Of a DNA stretch of 53,453 nucleotides, positions 15,555-24,522 are shown piece after piece; the stretch's first letter is position 1, and the number at the start of each line of letters is the position of its first letter. A program made the position numbers and the translations under genes. Under the pieces are notes generated by a model, which was not told where the DNA came from, made no database searches, and saw nothing but the letters and a program-made list of their open reading frames with translations. The stretch is taken from positions 1-53,453 of the forward strand of contig CACHMF010000007.1 of NCBI GenBank assembly GCA_902580855.1, in the 5' to 3' direction. This DNA is from an uncultured Bacteroidota bacterium. GTDB lineage: Bacteria > Bacteroidota > Bacteroidia > Flavobacteriales > UBA7312.

Positions 15555-17213
15555 ATGAAAAAGATAAAGAAATTAATATTGATTTTATCCGTTGTTTCTA
15601 CCTCCATCCTCTCGATGGGCTTTGTAGATAACTATTTCGAGATCTCTAAAAATCTAGACATTTTCACCACTCTTTACAGAGAGTTAAATGTCTTTTATGT
15701 AGATGAGACCGATCCAGGAGATTTAATGAAAAAGGCAATAGATTCTATGTTAGAATCATTGGATCCATATACATCATACATACCCGAATCAGAAATGGAA
15801 GATTTTCGTTTTATGACAACAGGTCAGTATGGAGGTATAGGTGCCATTATTTCCAAAAGAGAAGATTATGTAATCATTTCTGAGCCTTACGAAGGATTTC
15901 CTGCGCAAAAAGCTGGTTTGATAGCAGGAGATAAATTGATAGAGATAAACGGGAAATCTGTGAAAGGAAAATCTACTGAGGATGTTAGTAAAGTTTTAAA
16001 AGGTCAACCAAACACAACAGTAAATGTCGTGATAGAACGAGAGGGCGAAGAGAAACCTTTTGAGGTAGAGTTGAAAAGAGAAGAAGTAAAAGTTAAAAGT
16101 GTTCCTTTTTACACCATGTTGGAGGGTGAAATTGGATATATAAAAATGACCTCCTTTACTAGAAACGTAAGTAAAGAAGTGGCAGAAGCATACAAAGAGC
16201 TTACCAAAGACAAAGATATTAAAGGATTAGTTTTTGATTTAAGGGGAAATCCCGGGGGACTCCTAAATGAAGCGGTGAACACTACTAATTTATTTATAGA
16301 CAAAGATCTGGAAGTGGTAAGCACCAAGGGAAAGGTAAAAGATTGGGATAAGGTATATAAAACATTAAATCAGCCATTGGATAAGGACATTCCTTTAGTA
16401 GTTCTTATTAATAGTCGTTCTGCTTCTGCCTCTGAAATTGTTTCAGGAGCCATTCAGGACTTAGATAGAGGTGTAGTGATTGGTCAACGCTCGTTCGGAA
16501 AAGGATTAGTGCAACAAACAAGAAAACTGAGTTATAATTCTCAGTTAAAAGTTACGATTGCTAAATACTATATACCTAGTGGAAGATGTATCCAAGCATT
16601 GGACTACACAAGTAGAAATGATGATGGTAGTGTGGGTTCTATTCCAGATTCTTTGAAAACAGAATACAAAACATTAAATGGTCGTTCTGTTTGGGATGGA
16701 GGAGGGGTAAAACCCGATATATCACTAGAGCCTCGCAAGTATAGTAATATCCTAATAAGCATTATGTCGAAAAGACACATTTTTGATTTCGCTAACAAGT
16801 ATTATAGAGAGCATGAAACATTACCAAGCTCTTCGGTTTTTGAAGTAAATGATGAGCTGTATAACAACTTTATCACCTATTTAAGTGGCAAAGATTACGA
16901 ATACGAAACGCGTACTGAAAAAGCAATTGCCAAGTTGATAAAAGATGCTAATAAGGAAAAATACGTTTCCGATTTACAAGCAGAAATAGATGCGTTAGAA
17001 GCTAAAATGGAAGCTAGTAAGACTAATGATTTAGATCGCTTCAAAGAAGAAATTAGTGAAGTGATTGAAGGAGAAATAGTAACTCGTTATTACTTCCAAA
17101 ATGGTCGTATAGAATCATCACTTAAACATGATAACGAGGTGAATAAAGCTGTTGAGATCTTACAAAATAAGGAAGTGTATAACGAAATACTTAACGGCAC
17201 TTATCAGCAGTAA
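15555..17213 (+). CDS. S41-family C-terminal processing peptidase (second)
   Basis: A 552-aa exported carboxyl-terminal protease. A signal sequence or anchor (KKLILILSVVSTSILSMGF) leads to a PDZ domain (about 85-165, QYGGIGAIISK...KAGLIAGDKL) and the S41 domain with Ser in RSASASEIVSGAI and Lys in GQRSFGKGLVQQ. The C-terminal 100 residues are helical and charged. The ORF-track GTG start at 15510 would overlap yidD and put 15 charged residues before the signal, so ATG 15555 is chosen. It is a paralogue of the gene at 1633-3207. It ends at TAATG shared with the next gene. Confidence 0.92.
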   Translation: MKKIKKLILILSVVSTSILSMGFVDNYFEISKNLDIFTTLYRELNVFYVDETDPGDLMKKAIDSMLESLDPYTSYIPESEMEDFRFMTTGQYGGIGAIISKREDYVIISEPYEGFPAQKAGLIAGDKLIEINGKSVKGKSTEDVSKVLKGQPNTTVNVVIEREGEEKPFEVELKREEVKVKSVPFYTMLEGEIGYIKMTSFTRNVSKEVAEAYKELTKDKDIKGLVFDLRGNPGGLLNEAVNTTNLFIDKDLEVVSTKGKVKDWDKVYKTLNQPLDKDIPLVVLINSRSASASEIVSGAIQDLDRGVVIGQRSFGKGLVQQTRKLSYNSQLKVTIAKYYIPSGRCIQALDYTSRNDDGSVGSIPDSLKTEYKTLNGRSVWDGGGVKPDISLEPRKYSNILISIMSKRHIFDFANKYYREHETLPSSSVFEVNDELYNNFITYLSGKDYEYETRTEKAIAKLIKDANKEKYVSDLQAEIDALEAKMEASKTNDLDRFKEEISEVIEGEIVTRYYFQNGRIESSLKHDNEVNKAVEILQNKEVYNEILNGTYQQ

Positions 17214-18556
17214 TGCTCTCCCAAGAAATACATCAGAAAATTTACTTTTGGTCACTAGCCTATCTGTGTTTTTCAGTCCCGTTCATGAGTAAATTCCTCC
17301 CATTTACTATTGGGGTAGTGATTTTAATACTTAATTTTTTATTTGAAGGAAATCTTTTTTTAAGGCTAAAAAAAATAGTTCGCACCCCTTGGATTTTATT
17401 GTTTGTTATTTTCTATGTATTACATCTTATCAGTGCATTTTACAGCACTAATTTTTCCGAAGCAAATAGAGATTTATTTTTAAAATTACCTTTACTTATT
17501 GTTTCAATTACGTTTTCGTCTATTTCTTTAAGTAAATCCCAAAAACAGAGACTATACTCGATTTGGATTATAGCAGTAGTGTTAGTTGCTTGTATATTAA
17601 TTGGACGAGCGTATGTTAATTATTTTGACACAGGTTATGTCAGATTTTTATTTTACTCAGCATTAGCTGAAGGTAAGCATCCAGCTTATTTTTCTTTGTA
17701 CTGTTTAACTGCAATAATATTATTGTTTCAAGGCAAATTTGAAAAATGGAAAGTAATACCACTCATGCTTTTGGTGTTAATGGTGTTTTTGCTATCAAGC
17801 AGGATGCAAATATTAGTATTATTAGTTCTGGCTTTTGTAAAAGTTTGTCATGAATTTGCTCAAAGTAAAAAAGTGAGTACTGTAGTTATCTTAGCAATTA
17901 TTGGCATTATATCACTATTTCTAAGTGAAAATTTACGAAATAAAACTAGGCTTAATAATGCACAGAAGGAAATTAGACAACTTTTTTCTCAAAACTACAA
18001 GAACAGCACAAGAGGTGCTATTTGGGGTTTCGGTTTACAGACAATACTGGACTCTCCATGGATTGGACATGGAAATGGTGATGAGTTTGAAAAGCTGAAT
18101 CAAGCGATACAATCTAAAGTCCAATTGACAGATTCTGAAGTTATTGCGTTAGCGAATGTTACATTTCAAGACACTACGATAATGAAAAGATTGTATTCAA
18201 CAGCCGAAAGAAGAGGTTGGGATAAATCAGACCTGCATTTTCGTTACGCTAGATGGAAATTGATTAAAGAATTAAGTAGTCCGTACAACAAATTTTACAA
18301 GAATTTTTACAATTATCACAATCAATTTTTACAATCATGGGCTACATCAGGCATACTATGTTTATTGCTTTTGTTGGCAATCTTTTTTATATCCATCAAA
18401 ACAGGGGTTCAACAAAAAGACTTCGCTCTTTTAGCAATTGTATTTTTGATTGCTATGAGCTTTATGTCGGAAAGTATGTTAGAAAGGCAATATGGAGTGA
18501 TTTATTTTGCTTTGATTCTACCGATTATGATGCTGGAAAGTCGTAAATCCGTTTGA
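17213..18556 (+). CDS. O-antigen ligase/polymerase-like membrane protein
   Basis: A 447-aa polytopic membrane protein with about ten hydrophobic segments and one large loop between about residues 245 and 385. That loop contains SPWIGHGNGDEF and, near its end, FYNYHNQFLQSWATSGI, the pattern of the Wzy/WaaL (O-antigen ligase, Wzy_C) superfamily. These proteins join or polymerise glycans at the periplasmic face. The substrate cannot be told; there is no glycan cluster in the window. The ATG overlaps the preceding TAA by one base. The 3' end overlaps alr by 32 nt in opposite orientation. Confidence 0.8.
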   Translation: MLSQEIHQKIYFWSLAYLCFSVPFMSKFLPFTIGVVILILNFLFEGNLFLRLKKIVRTPWILLFVIFYVLHLISAFYSTNFSEANRDLFLKLPLLIVSITFSSISLSKSQKQRLYSIWIIAVVLVACILIGRAYVNYFDTGYVRFLFYSALAEGKHPAYFSLYCLTAIILLFQGKFEKWKVIPLMLLVLMVFLLSSRMQILVLLVLAFVKVCHEFAQSKKVSTVVILAIIGIISLFLSENLRNKTRLNNAQKEIRQLFSQNYKNSTRGAIWGFGLQTILDSPWIGHGNGDEFEKLNQAIQSKVQLTDSEVIALANVTFQDTTIMKRLYSTAERRGWDKSDLHFRYARWKLIKELSSPYNKFYKNFYNYHNQFLQSWATSGILCLLLLLAIFFISIKTGVQQKDFALLAIVFLIAMSFMSESMLERQYGVIYFALILPIMMLESRKSV

Positions 18557-19613
18557 TTCTTCGGTTAATCGTAGCTAATATTTCGTATGGTATAGTGTCC
18601 AGGTCGTTCGCTATTTTTTGAATAGAGAAATCAGCGCTAAAAATAGTTACTATATCTCCTTCTTTAGCATTTACATCACTAATATTAGCTACAATGCTAT
18701 CCATGCTAACATCTCCTAATATAGCACACTCTTTATTGTCGACTAGCACTTTTCCTTTTCCATCTCCTAATTTTCTATTTAATCCATCAGCATAGCCAAC
18801 GGGGATAATAGCAATTCGCATATCGTAAGGTGCTACGAAAGCACTACGATAACCTATTTTTTCACCTTTTTTTATGTTTCTTATCTGTGAAATAGCACTT
18901 TCTAAACGACAAATTTGTTGGAGATTTTTATCATCGGAAACACCATATAATCCAATACCCATTCTTACCATTTCCATTTGATATTGTGGATGCCTTAGCA
19001 CACCATTAGTGTTGAGGATGTGTCTTTTGAAAGGAGTTTTCAATTCTTTTTGCAAATTGTTTGTTAACTTTTCAAAAAGTTCAATTTGACAATGTGTGTA
19101 GCCGTCTTTTTTTATTTCATCTGAGGCAGCTAAGTGCGAGCATACTGTTTTGATTTTTAATTGCGGATTTTCTTGAAGTAAGGTCAGCATATCATCTATG
19201 TCATCGGGGCTAAATCCATAACGATTCATGCCTGTATTTAACTTCAGATGAATATTGAAAGATGTTTTTTGCTTAGCATATAATTCTAATAATCGAAAAT
19301 TATATATGACAGCTTCTAGATTATATGTGTTGATTTCTTCAATACTTTTACTTCCGGGATTAGCAATAATGATACTTCCTTGAATTCCTTGTTCTCTTAG
19401 GTTTACGCCTTCTTCAAAATCAGCCACCCAAAAATGATGTACGCCTAATGTTTCTAAAAAAGCAGCTATTTCATAATCTCCTAATCCATACGCATGAGCT
19501 TTTACTACGGCAATAACTTCTGTTTTTTTAGACAGTTGACTGCGCAAGTAATGAAAGTTGTTTTTCAGTTTCGCTAAATCAATGTGCAATATGGTTTCGT
19601 GTGCTAAACTCAT
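18525..19613 (-). CDS. alr: alanine racemase
   Basis: A 362-aa PLP-dependent alanine racemase supplying D-Ala for peptidoglycan. The PLP lysine is in VIAVVKAHAYGLG. The second catalytic Tyr is probably in KIGYRSAF, followed by the C-terminal domain with IPVGYADGLNR and SMDSI. The start MSLAHETILHIDL overlaps the tdk stop by 4 nt (ATGA); the ORF-track start is a TTG six codons earlier and is not needed. The 3' end runs 32 nt into the convergent ligase-like gene. Confidence 0.95.
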   Translation of the reverse strand: MSLAHETILHIDLAKLKNNFHYLRSQLSKKTEVIAVVKAHAYGLGDYEIAAFLETLGVHHFWVADFEEGVNLREQGIQGSIIIANPGSKSIEEINTYNLEAVIYNFRLLELYAKQKTSFNIHLKLNTGMNRYGFSPDDIDDMLTLLQENPQLKIKTVCSHLAASDEIKKDGYTHCQIELFEKLTNNLQKELKTPFKRHILNTNGVLRHPQYQMEMVRMGIGLYGVSDDKNLQQICRLESAISQIRNIKKGEKIGYRSAFVAPYDMRIAIIPVGYADGLNRKLGDGKGKVLVDNKECAILGDVSMDSIVANISDVNAKEGDIVTIFSADFSIQKIANDLDTIPYEILATINRRIKRIYDFPAS

Positions 19614-20182
19614 GATTTGGTATGGAAACAAGCTCTACACAATGGCTCATACTCTTGTTTTTCTCCAAGTTGTACTAAGCTATTATTTTTCGTTTTACGA
19701 TGGGAGTATAATGCAGGATTACCACAGCTCACACAAATAGCATGTACTTTAGTAACATGATCAGCTGTTGCCATTAAATTCGGAATAGGTCCGAACGGTT
19801 TTCCTGTATAGTCCATGTCTAAACCAGCTACTATGACACGTTTACCTTGCTGTGCAAGTTGCCTACAAACATGAGGTAGTTCATTATCAAAAAACTGCGC
19901 TTCATCTATAGCAATGATTTGTGCTTTTTCGCTGAGTAAAAAAATATTTTTAGAAGAAGTAACAGGAATGGATGGAATGGAGTTGTTATTGTGCGATACA
20001 ATCTTTTCTTCATCATACCGAACATCAATTTTCGGTTTAAAAATCATGATGTTTTTTCCTGATATTTCCGCTCTTTTTACTCTTCTAATTAGCTCTTCTG
20101 TTTTTCCGGAAAACATAGATCCACAGATGACTTCTAGGTATCCGAAACTTGTTTGTTCGTTGAAAGGGTATTCCAAAAACAT
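19610..20182 (-). CDS. tdk: thymidine kinase
   Basis: A 190-aa type II thymidine kinase (salvage of thymidine to dTMP). The P-loop GSMFSGKTEELIRR, the Walker B-like IIAIDEAQFFD, the flexible lasso region and the zinc ligands (ICVSCGNPA... and PLCRACF) are all present. It is translationally coupled to alr. A -7 box (TACATTTG) lies 17 nt upstream and overlaps the divergent promoter region of the DUF2279 gene. Confidence 0.96.
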   Translation of the reverse strand: MFLEYPFNEQTSFGYLEVICGSMFSGKTEELIRRVKRAEISGKNIMIFKPKIDVRYDEEKIVSHNNNSIPSIPVTSSKNIFLLSEKAQIIAIDEAQFFDNELPHVCRQLAQQGKRVIVAGLDMDYTGKPFGPIPNLMATADHVTKVHAICVSCGNPALYSHRKTKNNSLVQLGEKQEYEPLCRACFHTKS

Positions 20183-20187
20183 TCTGC

Positions 20188-20206
20188 TAAATTTGTAACA
20201 AATGTA
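20188..20206. promoter_or_regulatory. face-to-face promoters tdk / DUF2279
   Basis: In the 46-nt gap there is TAAATTTG (20188-20195) on the plus strand and TACATTTG (20199-20206) on the minus strand, both exact TAnnTTTG matches only 3 nt apart and pointing toward each other. Only one can be occupied by polymerase at a time, so the two genes may compete (inference). Confidence 0.5.
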
Positions 20207-20228
20207 AGCAATTGATTATTCATTTTTT

Positions 20229-21095
20229 ATGAGAAAAAACATTCTTCTTTTTTTCTTGCTTCCTGCAATTCTGCAAGCACAAAATGACAGCATCTCTATT
20301 CATAAAGGTAGATTGGTATTAGTTGGTTCAAGTGCAGCTTCTGTTTTGGGTGGTTCTTATCTTTATGTGCAAAAATCTTGGTGGAGTGATATCGCTACGG
20401 AGTTTCATTTTGATGATGGTTCAGATTTAAGATATGCCCTAAATGTGGATAAAGCGGGGCATTTTTTTGGAGGTGTTTTAGTTGCTGATATGTTTCAGGG
20501 ATCTTTACAGTGGGCAGGAGTAAAAGAAAAAAATGCTTATTTATATGGAGCAGCTATGGGTTCTTTCGTTCAGCTTGGTATAGAGATGAAGGATGCTTAT
20601 GCTCCTTATTGGGGGTTTAGTGTTTGGGATTTTGGTGCAGGAACAATTGGCGCGATCGTTCCTTATGCCGAAAGATATTGGGGAGCCATGGAATATATTG
20701 ATTTTAAGATGAGTTATTACAAACGAAGCAATCATTATTGGGATTTAGGGATTGCTCAAAAACCCTATGCTCCTCCACACCCACACGCTTATCAGGATGA
20801 TTATGTGAATCAAACCTACTGGGTTTCTTTCTTTCCATTACGAGAAAATGGACATCATTTAGGAATATCTTTTGGGTTTGGACTAGATGATACACAGTAT
20901 TTAGATGCAACTAATACCAAGCGAGGAGGTAATAATGAATTTTATCTTGCACTAGATTATGACTGGTGCCAATTGCTCAAGAGATGGGATACTCCAATAG
21001 GAAAAAAAGTCAAACGTTGGTTAAATTATATAAAGTTGCCGGCGCCTACAATAAGAGTTTCTCCAACAGTAGAGTTCTATCCGTTTTTCATGTAA
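20229..21095 (+). CDS. DUF2279 family exported protein
   Basis: A 288-aa protein with a signal peptide (MRKNILLFFLLPAILQAQ) and a DUF2279/YfiM-like region: NVDKAGHFFGGVLVADM, YLYGAAMGSFVQLGIEMKDA and YWGFSVWDFGAGTIGA. Glycine-rich hydrophobic stretches and the aromatic C-terminal end suggest an outer-membrane or envelope location. Function is unknown. It lies directly upstream of rsmI, whose promoter overlaps this gene's stop codon. Confidence 0.75.
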   Translation: MRKNILLFFLLPAILQAQNDSISIHKGRLVLVGSSAASVLGGSYLYVQKSWWSDIATEFHFDDGSDLRYALNVDKAGHFFGGVLVADMFQGSLQWAGVKEKNAYLYGAAMGSFVQLGIEMKDAYAPYWGFSVWDFGAGTIGAIVPYAERYWGAMEYIDFKMSYYKRSNHYWDLGIAQKPYAPPHPHAYQDDYVNQTYWVSFFPLRENGHHLGISFGFGLDDTQYLDATNTKRGGNNEFYLALDYDWCQLLKRWDTPIGKKVKRWLNYIKLPAPTIRVSPTVEFYPFFM

Positions 21096-21100
21096 ATTTG
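21093..21100 (+). promoter_or_regulatory. -7 box of rsmI overlapping previous stop
   Basis: TAAATTTG, an exact TAnnTTTG match whose TAA is the stop codon of the DUF2279 gene. It ends 4 nt before the rsmI ATG, so the transcript would be leaderless. Confidence 0.45.
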
Positions 21101-21104
21101 TGAC

Positions 21105-21773
21105 ATGTCAAAATTGTTTTTAGTTCCTACGCCTATCGGAAATTTAGAGGATATGACCTTCCGAGGAATTCGTGTTTTGAAAGAGTCTGATTTTATTTTA
21201 GCCGAAGATACTAGAACAAGTGGGAAACTCTTGAAACATTTTGATATTGAAACACCTATGTATTCTCATCACATGCATAATGAGCATAAAACAGCGAGAA
21301 AATGGGTAAACAAAATTCTAACAGGACAAACGATTGCACTTGTTACAGATGCAGGAACACCTGCTATTTCTGATCCTGGTTTTTTACTTATAAGAGAATG
21401 TGTGAAAAAAAATATTGAAATAGACTGTCTTCCCGGGGCAACAGCTTTTGTTCCAGCATTGGTTAACTCAGGATTTCCATGTGAGAAATTTGTTTTTGAG
21501 GGGTTTCTACCACAAAAAAAAGGAAGGCAAAAACGGCTTAAATTATTAGCTAAAGAAGAGCGTACAATGGTGTTTTATGAATCGCCATACAGAGTGCTAA
21601 AAACATTGCAACAGTTCGCTGAATTTATAGGAGCGGATAGACAGGTTTCTGTTTCAAGAGAAATCACAAAAAGGTTTGAAGAAACCATAAGGGGATCAGT
21701 TTCAGAAGTATTAACACACTTTGAAAATAAAGATCCAAAAGGGGAATTTGTAATTGTGTTACAAGGTAAATAA
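21105..21773 (+). CDS. rsmI: 16S rRNA (cytidine1402-2'-O)-methyltransferase
   Basis: A 222-aa tetrapyrrole-methylase-fold enzyme that 2'-O-methylates C1402 of 16S rRNA with SAM. Family blocks are LFLVPTPIGNLEDMTFRGI, DFILAEDTRTSGKLL, VTDAGTPAISDPGF and PGATAFVPALVNSG. It lacks the C-terminal extension of the E. coli protein, which is usual for this phylum. It shares TAATG with the next gene. Confidence 0.95.
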   Translation: MSKLFLVPTPIGNLEDMTFRGIRVLKESDFILAEDTRTSGKLLKHFDIETPMYSHHMHNEHKTARKWVNKILTGQTIALVTDAGTPAISDPGFLLIRECVKKNIEIDCLPGATAFVPALVNSGFPCEKFVFEGFLPQKKGRQKRLKLLAKEERTMVFYESPYRVLKTLQQFAEFIGADRQVSVSREITKRFEETIRGSVSEVLTHFENKDPKGEFVIVLQGK

Positions 21774-22828
21774 TGGATATTAAAGCACCTTTTCATAAGA
21801 AACCTTGGGTGATTGCAGGCCCTTGTAGTGCTGAAAGTCAAGAACAATTATTGGTAACAGCAAAAGCAATACAATCAGATACTGATTTGTTTAGAGCTGG
21901 TGTTTGGAAACCACGTACAAGACCAAATTCTTTTGAAGGAATTGGAGAAAAAGCACTAGAATGGTTACAAGTAGTAAAGCAAGAAACAGATCTTCTTGTC
22001 GCCACTGAAGTAGCAAATGCACAGCATGTTGAAAAGTGTTTGCAAGCAGGTATTGATGTATTATGGTTAGGTGCTCGTACTACTGTAAATCCTTTTTATG
22101 TTCAAGAAATAGCTGAAGCCCTGAAAGGGGTAGATATGCCCATAATGGTTAAAAATCCATTGCATCCTGAACTTAGTTTGTGGATTGGAGCTTTGGAGCG
22201 CTTAAACAAGCTAGGAATAAATCAATTAACAGCTATTCACAGAGGTTTTTTCACCTTAGAAAAATCAGCATTTCGTAACGAACCAAAATGGGAAATCCCT
22301 ATCAGATTAAAAAAGAAATGCCCAGAACTACCTATAATTTGCGATCCTAGCCACATTTCTGGCAATAGAACAATGATTCAAGAAGTTGCTCAAACCGCAT
22401 TGGATTTAAACATGAGTGGCTTTATGGTGGAAACCCATGTTTCCCCGCAAACTGCCTTAAGTGATGCCGAGCAACAGATAACACCTAAGCAACTATCTAA
22501 CTTAATCTCATCATTGGTGTTGCGTGAAACTTCAGCGGAAGACAAAAACTTTAATGCGCAGTTGAAAAAACTTCGTAAGTCAATTGATGAGGTAGACATG
22601 AAACTACTCCAAGTTATGGGAGATCGCACAAAATTAGTACAAGAAATAGGAAGATTTAAAAAAGAAAATAGCGTTACTATTCTACAGATAGAGAGATGGT
22701 TTGAGATATTGAAAACAAGACAAGAGATGGGAGTGAGTTGTAATTTAGAAAATCAAATGGTTTCGGAGCTCTTTGAGCTGATTCATAAGCATTCTATCCT
22801 TACGCAGACAGATATCATGAAAAAGTAA
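21773..22828 (+). CDS. bifunctional DAHP synthase / chorismate mutase
   Basis: A 351-aa fusion. Residues 1 to about 255 are a type I-beta 3-deoxy-D-arabino-heptulosonate 7-phosphate synthase (IAGPCSAESQEQL, FRAGVWKPRTRPNSFEG, ICDPSHISGNR). Residues about 265-351 are an AroQ-type chorismate mutase (LRKSIDEVDMKLLQVMGDRTKLVQEIG). It carries the first and a branch step of aromatic amino acid synthesis. In such fusions the mutase domain is thought to mediate feedback by prephenate (family knowledge). It lies between rsmI (1-nt overlap) and recJ (2-nt gap). Confidence 0.94.
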   Translation: MDIKAPFHKKPWVIAGPCSAESQEQLLVTAKAIQSDTDLFRAGVWKPRTRPNSFEGIGEKALEWLQVVKQETDLLVATEVANAQHVEKCLQAGIDVLWLGARTTVNPFYVQEIAEALKGVDMPIMVKNPLHPELSLWIGALERLNKLGINQLTAIHRGFFTLEKSAFRNEPKWEIPIRLKKKCPELPIICDPSHISGNRTMIQEVAQTALDLNMSGFMVETHVSPQTALSDAEQQITPKQLSNLISSLVLRETSAEDKNFNAQLKKLRKSIDEVDMKLLQVMGDRTKLVQEIGRFKKENSVTILQIERWFEILKTRQEMGVSCNLENQMVSELFELIHKHSILTQTDIMKK

Positions 22829-22830
22829 GA

Positions 22831-24522
22831 ATGAAAAAACAGTGGAACTTAAAGCCGAAAGCAGATGAACATTTGGTTGCAGAGATTCAAGAAAGTTTAG
22901 GTGTAGCCAAAATTGTTGCAGAGCTTTTAGTGCAAAGAGGTATCACTACTTTTGAAACTGCAAAAACATTTTTCCGTCCTGATTTAAATGATCTTCATGA
23001 TCCATTTTTAATGAAGGATATGGACTCCGCAGTTGCACGTTTGAGCACAGCGATTCAGCAAGGTGAAAATATATTAGTGTATGGAGATTATGATGTTGAC
23101 GGAACAACCGCAGTATCTTTGATGTATTCCTTCATTAAGACTATTCACGACAAAGTGCAGTATTATATTCCAGATAGGTATTCCGAAGGATATGGCGTTT
23201 CTTTCAAAGGAGTGGATTATGCAGCGAACAATCAATTTTCACTCATCATTGCATTAGATTGTGGTATAAAAGCTGTTGACAAAGTAGATTACGCTAGAGA
23301 AAAAGGTATAGATTTTATCATTTGCGATCATCACCGTCCTGGAGACTTTGTGCCAAAGGCAACAGCTGTTTTAGACCCAAAACAAATCGACTGTTTGTAT
23401 CCATATAAAGAACTTTCAGGATGCGGTGTAGGGTTTAAATTGATCCAAGCCTATTGTCAAAAGTTCAAAATTCCTTTCGTGAAAATTATCCCATATTTAG
23501 ACTTATTAGTTGTGAGTATTGCGGCTGACATTGTCCCTATTACTGGAGAAAATAGAATATTAGCACACTACGGGCTACAACAACTTAATGAAAATCCAAG
23601 GATTGGTTTGAAAGCATTGATGGAGGTTAGTGATAGATATAAATCATTTACTATTTCAGATGTGATTTTTGGTTTAGCACCACGTATTAATGCTGCCGGA
23701 AGAATTGAACATGGAGTAAAAGCTGTAGAACTGATGGTGCAAGAAGATATAGAATTAGCAAAGGAAAAAGCACAAACGGTAAATCAACATAATCTAAAGC
23801 GAAGAGAACTTGATCAAAGCATTACAGAAGAGGCATTGCAAATGATCGTTACTGACGCTAAGAGTACGGTTGTTTTTCATCCTGACTGGCATAAAGGTGT
23901 GGTAGGAATCGTTGCTTCTCGTTTAATAGAATCATATTACAGGCCTACCATAGTTCTTACCGAACATAATGGAAAATTAGTAGGCTCGGCTCGTTCTGTA
24001 AAAGGATTTGATGTATATGATGCAATTGACGCTTGTTCAGAGTATGTGGAGCAGTTTGGCGGACATAAATATGCGGCAGGCCTTACGCTTAAAAAGGAAA
24101 ATTTAGAAGTATTTACTGCAAAATTTGAATCGATTGTTGCAGATACAATTAAAGAGGAGATGCTTATTCCGCAGGTCAGTATTGATGCGGTGTTAAACAT
24201 TTCAGATATTGACCATAAGCTATATAGAATCTTAAAGCAAATGGCTCCTTTTGGACCCGGAAACATGTCGCCTATATTTATGAGTAAGCAAGTGGTTGAC
24301 AGAGGTTATGGGCGAAAGATAGGAAAAGAGCAAACTCACCTAAAACTAAATGTAACGGATACAAATCGATCTCAGTTTTTAGATTGTATTGGTTTTGGAA
24401 TGGCGGATATGTTTGAGCTTATCAAAGGTGGCCAGCAATTTGATATTGCATATGCGCTTGAAGAAAATGAGTGGAATGGAAATGTAAATTTACAATTGCG
24501 TTTAAAAGATATTCGCATCTAG
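22831..24522 (+). CDS. recJ: single-stranded-DNA-specific exonuclease RecJ
   Basis: A 563-aa 5'-3' ssDNA exonuclease for recombination and repair. DHH-superfamily motifs are intact: VYGDYDVDGTTA (motif I), ALDCG (II), ICDHHRPG (III) and the later DIVPITGENR. The DHHA1 region follows with FHPDWHKGVVGIVASRL, GSARSVKGFDV and FGGHKYAAG. Length is normal. It overlaps dnaG by 4 nt tail to tail. Confidence 0.96.
   Translation: MKKQWNLKPKADEHLVAEIQESLGVAKIVAELLVQRGITTFETAKTFFRPDLNDLHDPFLMKDMDSAVARLSTAIQQGENILVYGDYDVDGTTAVSLMYSFIKTIHDKVQYYIPDRYSEGYGVSFKGVDYAANNQFSLIIALDCGIKAVDKVDYAREKGIDFIICDHHRPGDFVPKATAVLDPKQIDCLYPYKELSGCGVGFKLIQAYCQKFKIPFVKIIPYLDLLVVSIAADIVPITGENRILAHYGLQQLNENPRIGLKALMEVSDRYKSFTISDVIFGLAPRINAAGRIEHGVKAVELMVQEDIELAKEKAQTVNQHNLKRRELDQSITEEALQMIVTDAKSTVVFHPDWHKGVVGIVASRLIESYYRPTIVLTEHNGKLVGSARSVKGFDVYDAIDACSEYVEQFGGHKYAAGLTLKKENLEVFTAKFESIVADTIKEEMLIPQVSIDAVLNISDIDHKLYRILKQMAPFGPGNMSPIFMSKQVVDRGYGRKIGKEQTHLKLNVTDTNRSQFLDCIGFGMADMFELIKGGQQFDIAYALEENEWNGNVNLQLRLKDIRI

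Noticed and set aside
1633-17213. Two S41 peptidases as a recent duplication
   Set aside because: The proteins differ widely outside the catalytic motifs and sit in separate conserved contexts (dCMP deaminase; rnpA-yidD), so they are old paralogues.
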